From Gammaproteobacteria bacterium (GTDB lineage Bacteria > Pseudomonadota > Gammaproteobacteria > Steroidobacterales > GCA-2729495), in contig JABDLC010000024.1 in the NCBI GenBank assembly GCA_013001905.1, forward strand, positions 1 through 43,601: DNA of 43,601 nucleotides, given 5' to 3'. Below, piece after piece: positions 36,626 to 43,601 of the stretch (within the stretch, counting starts at the first letter, position 1; every line of letters begins with the position of its first letter). A program made the translations under genes and the position numbers. The notes below the pieces were generated by a model, which did no database searches, was not told the DNA's origin, and saw only the letters and a list, made by a program, of their open reading frames with translations.

Positions 36626-37588
36626 ATGGATAAGAAGCAGCAGACTCCCCCGGCCCACCCGCACCGCGTAACACGACGCGACGCACTGACCGGCGCTGCC
36701 GGTCTGGCAGGGCTTGCGCTCGGCGGCAGCGTGCAGGCCGGCGGACACGCCAGTCTTGACCTTGATGACCCGCGTGACAACCTGACCGCGTTGATCAAAT
36801 TGCAGGCAGACACCAGTGGCGCCGATGTGATCAGCGGCTTTCCCGGGGAGGTCTGGGGATGGGTGCCGGGCGAGGGCAACAAACTATTGTTCCGCAGCTA
36901 CGGCATCGGCGCCAGTCATGTCGAAGAGACCGATGAAGGCTGGCGTTTTTACCATCGCGAGCTTATGTACTACCTCGATCCGGAGACGGGCGAGATCCTG
37001 AACACATGGACCAACCCCTACACTGGCAGAACGGTTGAAGTGCTGCATATCCTGAACGATCCGGTGCATCGCTTTTACGCGTTTGACGGGGGTCGGTTCG
37101 CGTTTCCCTGGCCCTACACCGTCATGGGCGACGATCTCGTTTTCCGCATCAGCGTATTCAGCTTTCGGGACTCGGTCATGCCACGGCTGGAATACCCCGT
37201 GCACTCCGCTGACAACAAGTATCAGGCAGCGGAACTGTGGATGATGAATGGCCGGGTTGGTGAAGTGATGAACCCCGACATCACTTCAGCCAGTTGTGTC
37301 ACGTCATGGGCGCGTGTCGGGCAGTGGCTGCCGTTCATGGAAATGGGCAACCGGCCCGGCGTGATGGTCTATCACTGCGACTCATACAAGCTGCTCGAAG
37401 GCGTGCAGCAAATCCCTGCGGATATTCTGGCGTACACGGAGAAGCATCACGCCAAATATCTGCAGTCACCGAGCGAATGGCAGTCGCTGCGTCTGAATGA
37501 AAGTCAGCTGACCGTATCCAAGCGCGAGGTCGATGAGCGCTGGGATTCGGAAGTGCGGCCGGTCGGCTCGGTTTTCGAAGTCGACTGA
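36626..37588 (+). CDS. Tat-exported DUF1838 family protein (paralog 2)
   Basis: This 320-residue protein has a Tat signal (VTRRDALTGAAGLAGLALGG). The mature region opens LDLDDPRDNLTALIKLQADTSG, nearly the same as paralog 1 (22382-23269). It shares YYLDPETGEILNTWTNPYTGRTVEV in the centre. The remainder is more diverged. Function is unknown. It follows the GST-like gene with a short gap. Its last 85 bases overlap, tail to tail, the coiled-coil membrane protein gene on the other strand. Confidence 0.82.
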   Translation: MDKKQQTPPAHPHRVTRRDALTGAAGLAGLALGGSVQAGGHASLDLDDPRDNLTALIKLQADTSGADVISGFPGEVWGWVPGEGNKLLFRSYGIGASHVEETDEGWRFYHRELMYYLDPETGEILNTWTNPYTGRTVEVLHILNDPVHRFYAFDGGRFAFPWPYTVMGDDLVFRISVFSFRDSVMPRLEYPVHSADNKYQAAELWMMNGRVGEVMNPDITSASCVTSWARVGQWLPFMEMGNRPGVMVYHCDSYKLLEGVQQIPADILAYTEKHHAKYLQSPSEWQSLRLNESQLTVSKREVDERWDSEVRPVGSVFEVD

Positions 37589-37866
37589 GTTTGCTTCGGC
37601 TTTGTAACCGTTTGCTTCTGAAGATCGCGACGACGCAGTTCGTCACGCAATTCCGTGATGATCTTGCGCTGCTGTCGAAACTGCACGGCCACAGGACGAA
37701 TGCGTTCGCGCCAGGCCCGATATTTTGAGCGCGTGCGCTTCAGTCGCTCATCGGCCGACGCCTGTTGTTTACCCAGCTCCAGACGAAATACGGTTTTCGC
37801 CAGAATCCAGCCCGCCATGAAGCCTATTGGCAGTGACATCAGCACGGCAGCAACGACGTTATCCAT
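37504..37866 (-). CDS. Small membrane-anchored coiled-coil protein, unknown
   Basis: The 120-residue product starts at ATG 37866, eight bases inside the end of the GGDEF/EAL gene. It has one N-terminal membrane helix (about 4-24), then a basic coiled coil (about 35-85, KYRAWRERIRPVAVQFRQQRKIITELRD-like) and a low-complexity Thr/Ser/Lys/Gln tail. I do not recognise a family. Position as third gene of the HD-GYP2-EAL operon suggests a partner or localisation factor for the cyclic-di-GMP protein. The 3' 85 bases are antisense to the DUF1838 gene, so the tail sequence is constrained by both. Confidence 0.65.
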   Translation of the reverse strand: MDNVVAAVLMSLPIGFMAGWILAKTVFRLELGKQQASADERLKRTRSKYRAWRERIRPVAVQFRQQRKIITELRDELRRRDLQKQTVTKPKQTQSTSKTEPTGRTSESQRSSTSRLDTVS

Positions 37867-39169
37867 GTGACGCATCCGCGGTTCGCTTTGCCGAGCTCTC
37901 GAGCAGCCAGTTCCGCTCAAATTCAGCACTGGCGCATGGTTTACCGAAGTAATAACCCTGCCCGATATCGCAGCCTATGTCGCGGACGACTTCCATGATG
38001 CCTTCTGACTCGATGCCTTCGGCAACAACTTTGAGGCCCATGGCATGGGACAGATCAACAACGGACTTAACGATTTCACGGTCTCTCGGGTCTTCGAGCA
38101 CCGTCTGCACAAACGACCGGTCAATTTTCAACTCGTCGACCGGCAGGGTTTTCAGCCAGCTCAAGCTGCTATAGCCGGTACCGAAATCATCAATCGATGT
38201 GCGGATGCCTAATTGCCGCAGCCGTGAGAGCGTTGCAACGCTCTGGTCCGGGTTTCGCATGAGGCTCGTTTCGGTAACCTCGAGCGTCAACCGTGCCGGG
38301 TCAAGGCTCCACATGCGCAGCACATCGGCCAGCACGTCGACCAGATCCGTATCTTCCAGATCCGTCGCACTTGAATTGATCGCCATATGAAAATTGGGCG
38401 AACGGCGCACCCAACGCGCAACCTCGCGAGACGTGTTGTTCATCACAAACTGCAGCAACGGAATCATCGACCGCGCGCGCTCCAGCTCATTCATGAAGCT
38501 GCCCGGCGCCATCAATCCGTCAGGGCCGCTCCACCGCACCAGTGCTTCAGCCCCTGACAATTGCCCCGTGCGCAGATCAAACTGCGGCTGAAAATGCACC
38601 CGAAACTCACCATTCTCAATGGCCTTGTGCGCATCGAACAGCGGATGCGAAGACGGCCCGGGCGTATCGCCGGCCTTTGAATCAAATATCATCACAGACT
38701 TGTCGCTGGACCTGCAGTCCTGCAACGCCTGCTCTGCTTGCCTGAGCAAGTCGTCAGAACGCTCTTCCTCCGACCCGGCCAGCGCACACCCCATGCAGAT
38801 ATCGAGGCGCACCCGGGTTTCATCGATCTGCACCCATTCCGCCGCAAGCCGGCCAATCTTGTCGGCCGCGAGCATGACGTGACTCTCATGTCTGGGCGCG
38901 TGCAGCACAAAGGCGAATGAATTGCTGCTCAACTCGAGTGCAAGATCATTCTCGCGGGCGATAGCGGCGAATTTCTTATAGAAGGTTTCCAGCACCCGAT
39001 CACCGATTGAGTACCCAAAACGCTCATTCAGTGTGTTGACGCCGTCGATCCTGCCCATGATCAGGGCAACCGAAGCGGTATCGGTGTCTTGTCGCAACCG
39101 GTCAATTCTGCGAATGAGATCGCTGTAGCGGATGCCGGCCCTGTTGATTGAAGACATCGATCCGCTCAC
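37859..39169 (-). CDS. GGDEF(degenerate)-EAL protein, probable cyclic-di-GMP phosphodiesterase
   Basis: This 436-residue protein starts at GTG 39169 (overlapping the HD-GYP2 stop; ATG 39157 is an alternative). The N-terminal GGDEF-like domain (about 30-165) has SSNSF at 81-85 instead of GGDEF, so it cannot be a cyclase. The EAL domain (about 180-425) keeps E208-A-L, LEVTET, DDFGTGYSS, KIDRSFV, AEGIE and GYYFGKP, the full set of catalytic-type motifs. Expected activity is c-di-GMP to pGpG hydrolysis in the cytoplasm. There is no membrane segment or sensor domain; a membrane partner may be the coiled-coil protein encoded next. Confidence 0.92.
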   Translation of the reverse strand: MSGSMSSINRAGIRYSDLIRRIDRLRQDTDTASVALIMGRIDGVNTLNERFGYSIGDRVLETFYKKFAAIARENDLALELSSNSFAFVLHAPRHESHVMLAADKIGRLAAEWVQIDETRVRLDICMGCALAGSEEERSDDLLRQAEQALQDCRSSDKSVMIFDSKAGDTPGPSSHPLFDAHKAIENGEFRVHFQPQFDLRTGQLSGAEALVRWSGPDGLMAPGSFMNELERARSMIPLLQFVMNNTSREVARWVRRSPNFHMAINSSATDLEDTDLVDVLADVLRMWSLDPARLTLEVTETSLMRNPDQSVATLSRLRQLGIRTSIDDFGTGYSSLSWLKTLPVDELKIDRSFVQTVLEDPRDREIVKSVVDLSHAMGLKVVAEGIESEGIMEVVRDIGCDIGQGYYFGKPCASAEFERNWLLESSAKRTADASHG

Positions 39170-40449
39170 ATAAAGTAGTCGCGCGGGTCAATATCAAACG
39201 CGCCCGCTTCGTGACCGTGAGAGATCCACACCGCATCGGGTTCGCTCGTCTTGCTTGGGTATTTGCGGAGATCGATCGTTTCGTAGCTCGTTACCGGCTG
39301 CTTGTCACGGTCGAGACAAATAAGCACGGTCGGTCGCAGGCGGCGGACCCTGTTCTGCTCTACAACAATCCCAACCTCACCGGTATTCAGCTCGACGAGA
39401 CTGCCGGTAGGAAACATGCCCAGCGCCTGCACAAACTGTTCGACCAGTTCTTTCTGAAAGTCTTTCCCTGCCAGCCTGTTCAGCTCCCTGATCGCGTCGT
39501 AAGTGGAGCGCGCGGGTGCGTGAGGCCGTTCAGTCACCATGGCGTCATAGCAATCCACAATGCCGGCGATGCGACCGCAGATCGGGATGTCATCATCCTC
39601 CAGGCCACGCGGGTAACCCGAGCCGTCGAAGCGCTCGTGATGACTCTCAATCATGTCGAGAATTTCACGACAGAGTGCGTCCGATGTCAGTGCCAGCTCC
39701 ATGCTGAAGTCGACGTGCTTACGCATCGCTTCCGTTTCAGGATCGGACAGTGATTCAGGTTTGGCCAGCAGTTCCTGTGGCACACGAGTCTTACCGATAT
39801 CCAGCAACATGCCGCCGACCGCCAGTTTGTCGAGGTCCTCGCGGGTGAAGCCGAGATGGCGGCCGAGCACCACAGCCCAAACCGAACAGGCGATGGAATG
39901 ATGGTAGGTGTAGTCATCCTGCTTCTGCAGAGTCATCAGCCATGACATGGCGTCGGGATTCCGCAGCACGCTGTCGACCATCGGCGTTACCGCCGCGCTG
40001 ATCGTCTCTGCATCAATGTCGCGTCCTGCGCGCACGCGAGCCAACACCTTTTCCATGATCTGCACGGCGTTGGAGTACGCGGCGGCCGCTTTCGGCGCCT
40101 CGTCACGGGTGCTGACTTTGTTGGTGTAGTTGATCTCGCCTTTGAGATCGGTAATCGTCGCTTCCGCGAGATCAGGCAGGTTTGGCTTTGTTACGAAGAT
40201 TTTCGCCGCCGGCTCGGGCGCGTTGTCGCCGGCGGAACGGCTGAGAATCTCGGCTTCAGACAATGCACTCCGTGCGGCGTCGACGAAAACATGCTTGCAG
40301 AGCTCTTGCAGCTGCTCTAGCTCCGACTCGTCCCGCACCTCGAAACCCTGAAATAGAAATGGTGTTTCCAGCCATGGTCGGTCGAGTTTTGCCACAAACA
40401 TGCCGGGCAAGAGATCACCGACATCAATCTTGATACGTTTTTCCGCCAC
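39166..40449 (-). CDS. HD-GYP domain protein, paralog 2 (DUF3391 + HD-GYP)
   Basis: I use GTG 40449, preceded by GAGGCGGG; a TTG at 40467 would lengthen it by six residues. The 427-residue protein has a DUF3391 domain (LLPGMFVAKLDRPWLETPF) and an HD-GYP domain with His183-His184, GGMLLDIGK (Leu216-Asp217 in place of the HD pair), His245, HHERFDGSGYP (270-280) and GIVDCYDAM. Only the HD histidine is changed, so activity is possible. It is homologous to the protein at 34749. It heads the operon with the EAL protein and the coiled-coil protein. Confidence 0.92.
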   Translation of the reverse strand: MAEKRIKIDVGDLLPGMFVAKLDRPWLETPFLFQGFEVRDESELEQLQELCKHVFVDAARSALSEAEILSRSAGDNAPEPAAKIFVTKPNLPDLAEATITDLKGEINYTNKVSTRDEAPKAAAAYSNAVQIMEKVLARVRAGRDIDAETISAAVTPMVDSVLRNPDAMSWLMTLQKQDDYTYHHSIACSVWAVVLGRHLGFTREDLDKLAVGGMLLDIGKTRVPQELLAKPESLSDPETEAMRKHVDFSMELALTSDALCREILDMIESHHERFDGSGYPRGLEDDDIPICGRIAGIVDCYDAMVTERPHAPARSTYDAIRELNRLAGKDFQKELVEQFVQALGMFPTGSLVELNTGEVGIVVEQNRVRRLRPTVLICLDRDKQPVTSYETIDLRKYPSKTSEPDAVWISHGHEAGAFDIDPRDYFM

Positions 40450-40522
40450 GAACCCGCCTCTGATCAAATAGGAACTGAGGCTTAATATGTTAGATAGCAG
40501 CCACGGCGATTAGCGGTGCACG

Positions 40523-40549
40523 AGTCACACTTTAATAGATGAGTGGGGT
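40523..40549 (-). promoter_or_regulatory. Promoter-proximal element shared by both HD-GYP genes (copy 2)
   Basis: On the minus strand: ACCCC (40549-40545), nine bases, TTAAAGT (40535-40529), two bases, GACT (40526-40523). Sequence and spacing match copy 1 at 34656-34682 in 19 of 27 positions. It lies 73 bases before GTG 40449. Confidence 0.5.
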
Positions 40550-40569
40550 CAGAAGCGCCAAACGACGAC

Positions 40570-40585
40570 TGTGACGCAGTTCACG
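40570..40585 (-). promoter_or_regulatory. CRP/Clp/Vfr-type operator upstream of HD-GYP paralog 2
   Basis: TGTGA-N6-TCACG matches the CRP-family core in nine of ten positions. It overlaps the msrA stop codon (40581-40583), so it is embedded in the end of the upstream gene. Its centre is about 55 bases before the start point predicted from the TAAAGT hexamer, a less standard position than at paralog 1. Confidence 0.5.
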
Positions 40586-41153
40586 CCGGGGCCGGCATGC
40601 AGACCCCCGTACCGCCGAGCCCGCAATAGCCATTGGGATTCTTGGCCAGATACTGCTGATGATAGTCCTCAGCATAGTAGAACGGCCCGGCCGGCTTTAT
40701 CTCGGTCGTGATCGTGCCGAAGCCCTTTTTATTCAGTGCTGCCTGAAAATGCTCACGCGACTGCTCTGCAGCCTCAAGCTGCGCGTCACTGTGGGTATAA
40801 ATGCCCGATCGGTACTGCGTGCCGACATCATTGCCTTGTCGCATACCCTGCGTTGGGTCATGTGATTCCCAGAACTCCTGCAGGAGTCGCTTGTAAGTGA
40901 TCACGGCCGGGTCATACACCACGAGGACGACTTCGTTATGCCCCGTGTTGCCGGCACAAACCTGCTGGTAGGTCGGGTTGACGGTATCCCCGGCCGCGTA
41001 GCCTGCCGCGGTCGACCACACACCCGGTAAGGTCCAGAAACGCCGCTCGGCACCCCAGAAACAGCCCATGCCAAAGACCGCCTGCTCGAGGCCGTCCGGG
41101 AACGGCGGCTTAAAGCGGTTGCCGTTTACGAAATGTGTTGCCGTGTCACTCAT
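40581..41153 (-). CDS. msrA: Peptide-methionine (S)-S-oxide reductase MsrA
   Basis: This 190-residue enzyme has the active-site motif [13 protein letters not shown] (nucleophile Cys31), then [54 protein letters not shown] and [22 protein letters not shown] at the C-terminus with the recycling cysteines. It reduces methionine-S-sulfoxide in proteins using thioredoxin. There is no signal peptide, so it is cytoplasmic. The start lies four bases after the stop of the TRAP-type binding lipoprotein gene. Confidence 0.96.
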   Translation of the reverse strand: MSDTATHFVNGNRFKPPFPDGLEQAVFGMGCFWGAERRFWTLPGVWSTAAGYAAGDTVNPTYQQVCAGNTGHNEVVLVVYDPAVITYKRLLQEFWESHDPTQGMRQGNDVGTQYRSGIYTHSDAQLEAAEQSREHFQAALNKKGFGTITTEIKPAGPFYYAEDYHQQYLAKNPNGYCGLGGTGVCMPAPA

Positions 41154-41157
41154 GTGC

Positions 41158-42174
41158 CTAGTTTAACTCCGCGAACGCCTCGCGACCGCGCTGAATGACC
41201 TCATGTATCTCTGCCGACCGCCCTCCGATCGTGGCGATCAGCTGCTGCGTGACCGGTGCCGTGATCTCCCGCCAGCGGGCGCGCTCTGCGGGCGTGAGCG
41301 GATGCACCGTGATGCCCAGCTCCGATCCTGCAGCGAGGTCTGCTGCCGACTCGGCACGAACTTCAGCGCGCACCGCCTGCGCTGACGGCCAAGCCGCAGT
41401 CACAGCCGCCTGTTCCGCAGCGGATAAGCCGTCCCACCACGCTTTGCTCGCAACAATTACTGACACGCCGAAGGAGTGAGCGGTGAGTGTCAAATGCGGC
41501 GCCTCGCCGGCGATGCCCGTGCGTGCATACAGACTCACCGAATTTTCGCCGGATTCGATCAACCCGGTTTGCAACGACGCGACCACATCGGCAAAACCCA
41601 GCGGGATTACATCAGCGCCGATCGCTTTACCGAACAACCGTGCTGCCGGACCCGCGCCCACGCGAAATCGCCGACCGGGCATATCATCCGGTGACAACAA
41701 GGGTTGTTTGCCGTACACGTGAATAAAACCGATCTCGTACCAGCTCACCAGATGCAGGCCCTTCTCAGCAAGCAACTCCCGATACAGCGGCGTCAGGTAT
41801 TCATCGTAAACGAAGTCCGATTCTGCTTCGTTGTCGAACAGGAACGGCGCGTACAGCAGTGCAGTTTCCGGCACCACCGTGCTGGCAGCCATCGCCGACA
41901 GATTAGCGAACTGCACGCGGCCGCGGCGTAAACCCGATACCAGTTGGTCTTCCGACCCGAGTTGCCCGTAGATCAGCAAGCGCAACGGCAAGCCTGTGTT
42001 TGCTTCAACCTGTTCCGCAAAACCAAGCCAGTGTCGCTCACCCATCGTATTGGGGAAGGTCGTGCCGGCAATGGTCACAGGGCGTGCGCCCGGCTGCGGC
42101 GGCTCGCATGCGGTCACCGCCATGCAGACCAGCAATGGCAGTAAACGGCATAGGTAGCGGGCAGAAGTATGCAT
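41158..42174 (-). CDS. TRAP-type (DctP family) solute-binding lipoprotein, orphan
   Basis: This 338-residue lipoprotein has a lipobox-like VTAC (Cys23). The DctP-type fold shows from [48 protein letters not shown], which contains the family's conserved Arg and the ALQTG-type segment. TRAP systems import carboxylates and similar solutes, but no DctQ or DctM membrane subunit is in the window. It is co-transcribed with msrA and divergent from msrPQ. It may act with a distant transporter or as a sensor or binding protein. Confidence 0.85.
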   Translation of the reverse strand: MHTSARYLCRLLPLLVCMAVTACEPPQPGARPVTIAGTTFPNTMGERHWLGFAEQVEANTGLPLRLLIYGQLGSEDQLVSGLRRGRVQFANLSAMAASTVVPETALLYAPFLFDNEAESDFVYDEYLTPLYRELLAEKGLHLVSWYEIGFIHVYGKQPLLSPDDMPGRRFRVGAGPAARLFGKAIGADVIPLGFADVVASLQTGLIESGENSVSLYARTGIAGEAPHLTLTAHSFGVSVIVASKAWWDGLSAAEQAAVTAAWPSAQAVRAEVRAESAADLAAGSELGITVHPLTPAERARWREITAPVTQQLIATIGGRSAEIHEVIQRGREAFAELN

Positions 42175-42321
42175 CTGGGCAGGCTGGCTGGACGAAGACT
42201 ACGTAGAATCACACGCTGGCACGACCGCCGCAACTGACGGTGAAGCAACTTTCAGCGCGGTGTATTGTCCCAATGAAAAGCACCCCGCGCCCACGCCCCG
42301 GCATTGCCACAGGAGAACGCA

Positions 42322-43269
42322 GTGCGTAAGCAACCGATCAAAAGCTCTGAGATCACGCCCGAATCGGTGTACCTCAATCGCCGCAAACTGCTGCAGGCTG
42401 CGGGCATCAGCACCGCCGCGTTGTCCGCACCCGCGTGGGGTCAAACGACGATCGCGGGAGACTACGCTTCGCTGGGCGAACTTAAGAAAAGCCCGTTGAG
42501 CACGGACGCAGAACCGAATTCCTTTGAAGACATCGCCAGCTACAACAACTTTTATGAGTTCGGGCTTGGCAAGAGCGATCCGCTGCAAAACTCTGAGAAG
42601 TTCAAACCCAAACCCTGGTCTGTCACCATCGACGGCGAAGCGGAGGTAACGGGAACATTTGCGCTCGAAGACATCCTCAAACCGCACCCGGTTGAAGAGC
42701 GCATTTACCGGCTTCGGTGCGTTGAGGCGTGGTCGATGGTCGTGCCGTGGGCAGGTATACCTTTGGGTGATCTGCTCAAACGCTTTAAGCCCACGTCAAA
42801 AGCGAAATACGTGACCTTCGAAACGATTGTCCGCCCGAGCGAAATGCCGGGGCAACGGCGCGCCACGCTCGACTGGCCCTACCGCGAAGGCCTGCGCATG
42901 GACGAAGCCATGCACCCGCTGGCCATACTGGCAACCGGCATTTACGGCCGTGAACTGCCCAATCAGAACGGCGCACCCTTGCGCCTGGTCGTGCCGTGGA
43001 AATACGGCTTTAAGAGCATTAAGTCGATCGAGCGCATCAGCTTCACCGAGACCGAGCCGTACACCACCTGGAATGCTTCCGCCCCGCAGGAGTATGGCTT
43101 TTACGCGAACGTCAACCCCGAGGTCGATCATCCGCGCTGGAGTCAGGCTCGGGAACGGCCAATTGGTGCAGGCTTTTTTGCCAGCAAAATCCCGACCCTG
43201 ATGTTTAACGGTTATGCGGATGAAGTCGCGGGCCTGTACACGGGTATGGACCTGAGTCGCTATTACTGA
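42322..43269 (+). CDS. msrP: Protein-methionine-sulfoxide reductase catalytic subunit MsrP
   Basis: I start at GTG 42322, preceded by AGGAG at six bases; a TTG at 42304 is less likely. The 315-residue protein has a Tat signal ([10 protein letters not shown], Arg20-Arg21) and the sulfite-oxidase-type molybdopterin domain. The Mo-ligand Cys133 is in [17 protein letters not shown], followed by [41 protein letters not shown] and the C-terminal [21 protein letters not shown]. It repairs oxidised Met of periplasmic proteins with electrons from MsrQ, whose gene follows after 12 bases. Confidence 0.96.
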   Translation: MRKQPIKSSEITPESVYLNRRKLLQAAGISTAALSAPAWGQTTIAGDYASLGELKKSPLSTDAEPNSFEDIASYNNFYEFGLGKSDPLQNSEKFKPKPWSVTIDGEAEVTGTFALEDILKPHPVEERIYRLRCVEAWSMVVPWAGIPLGDLLKRFKPTSKAKYVTFETIVRPSEMPGQRRATLDWPYREGLRMDEAMHPLAILATGIYGRELPNQNGAPLRLVVPWKYGFKSIKSIERISFTETEPYTTWNASAPQEYGFYANVNPEVDHPRWSQARERPIGAGFFASKIPTLMFNGYADEVAGLYTGMDLSRYY

Positions 43270-43281
43270 CCATACTCAGGT

Positions 43282-43601
43282 ATGAGTTTCCCGAGTACCG
43301 GACAAGTTAGGTGGCTGATCAAGCCGCTCTGGTTCACCGCATGCCTCGCGCCGTTCATCTGGATGAACCTGCTGGCCTTTGACATTGCCGGCGGCGGGCT
43401 GGGCCCCGACCCGATTGAAGAGACGCAGGATTTTATGGGTCAGTGGGGTTTGCGAATGTTGCTCCTCACGCTGGCGTTGACGCCGCTGCGCAAGCTGACC
43501 GGCTGGCTGTGGGTGATCCGTTTGCGGCGCATGACCGGGCTGTTCGCGCTGTTTTACGCCAGCATGCACCTGCTCAACTACCTGGGCCCCGATCAGGGCT
43601 T
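43282..43601 (+). CDS. msrQ: Heme-binding membrane subunit MsrQ, N-terminal part (cut by window end)
   Basis: From ATG 43282 the frame stays open to the window end, giving 106 residues. The sequence has a first membrane helix (KPLWFTACLAPFIWMNLLAF), then GQWGLRMLLLTLALTPLRKLTG and LRRMTGLFALFYASMHLLNYL, with a His in the last helix at a heme-ligand position. This is the ferric-reductase-like MsrQ (YedZ), which passes electrons from quinols or flavins to MsrP. Position directly after msrP confirms the assignment. Confidence 0.93.
   Translation, partial: MSFPSTGQVRWLIKPLWFTACLAPFIWMNLLAFDIAGGGLGPDPIEETQDFMGQWGLRMLLLTLALTPLRKLTGWLWVIRLRRMTGLFALFYASMHLLNYLGPDQG

Overview
The window comes from a Gammaproteobacterium with moderately high GC content, probably marine or sediment-dwelling. 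The evidence is the contiguous gammaproteobacterial housekeeping order mreBCD-mrdAB-mltB-rlpA-dacA-ybeD-lipB and lptD-surA-pdxA-rsmA-apaG-apaH, followed by thyA/lgt. The accessory part carries Tat-exported DUF1838 proteins, an exported molybdenum hydroxylase subunit, c-type cytochromes and a TRAP-type binding protein. I lean towards a lineage near Woeseiales/Steroidobacterales/Xanthomonadales, but that is inference only. I see no rRNA, tRNA, CRISPR array, insertion sequence or phage gene. No gene-free stretch exceeds 300 bases; the largest gap is about 250 bases at 31996-32243.

1-18060 is core genome. The elongasome and cell-wall block (mreB end, mreC, mreD, PBP2, RodA, MltB, RlpA, DacA) is tightly coupled by 1-4 base overlaps and runs into ybeD-lipB. 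A MurU-like nucleotidyltransferase points away from the LptD-SurA-PdxA-RsmA-ApaG-ApaH block. ThyA and Lgt lie on the minus strand.

18085-34579 is a mixed region. It holds a YyaL-type thioredoxin-fold protein, an orphan IorB-like molybdopterin subunit coupled to a DUF1838 protein, SlyX, and a small six-cysteine secreted protein with its own promoter and a perfect bidirectional terminator. Next come two paralogous exported CbiX-like (chelatase-fold) proteins. One is a lipoprotein in an operon with a PiT phosphate transporter. The other is His-rich and in an operon with a two-gene FtsX/MacB-type ABC transporter. Between and beside them are PPK2, a four-TM protein, two membrane-anchored alpha/beta hydrolases and two cytochromes c. 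The CbiX/transporter arrangement is my best candidate for an undescribed system; it suggests periplasmic handling of a metal or tetrapyrrole.

34634-40585 is a cyclic-di-GMP locus. Two HD-GYP paralogs flank a GST-like protein and a second DUF1838 protein. One HD-GYP gene is in an operon with a degenerate-GGDEF/EAL protein and a small coiled-coil membrane protein. Both HD-GYP genes have a CRP-family palindrome upstream and a shared 27-bp element (19/27 identical), so they are probably co-regulated. Both lack the His of the HD pair.

40581-43601 is a methionine-sulfoxide repair locus. MsrA sits in an operon with an orphan TRAP-type binding lipoprotein, divergent from MsrP and MsrQ. MsrQ is cut by the window end.
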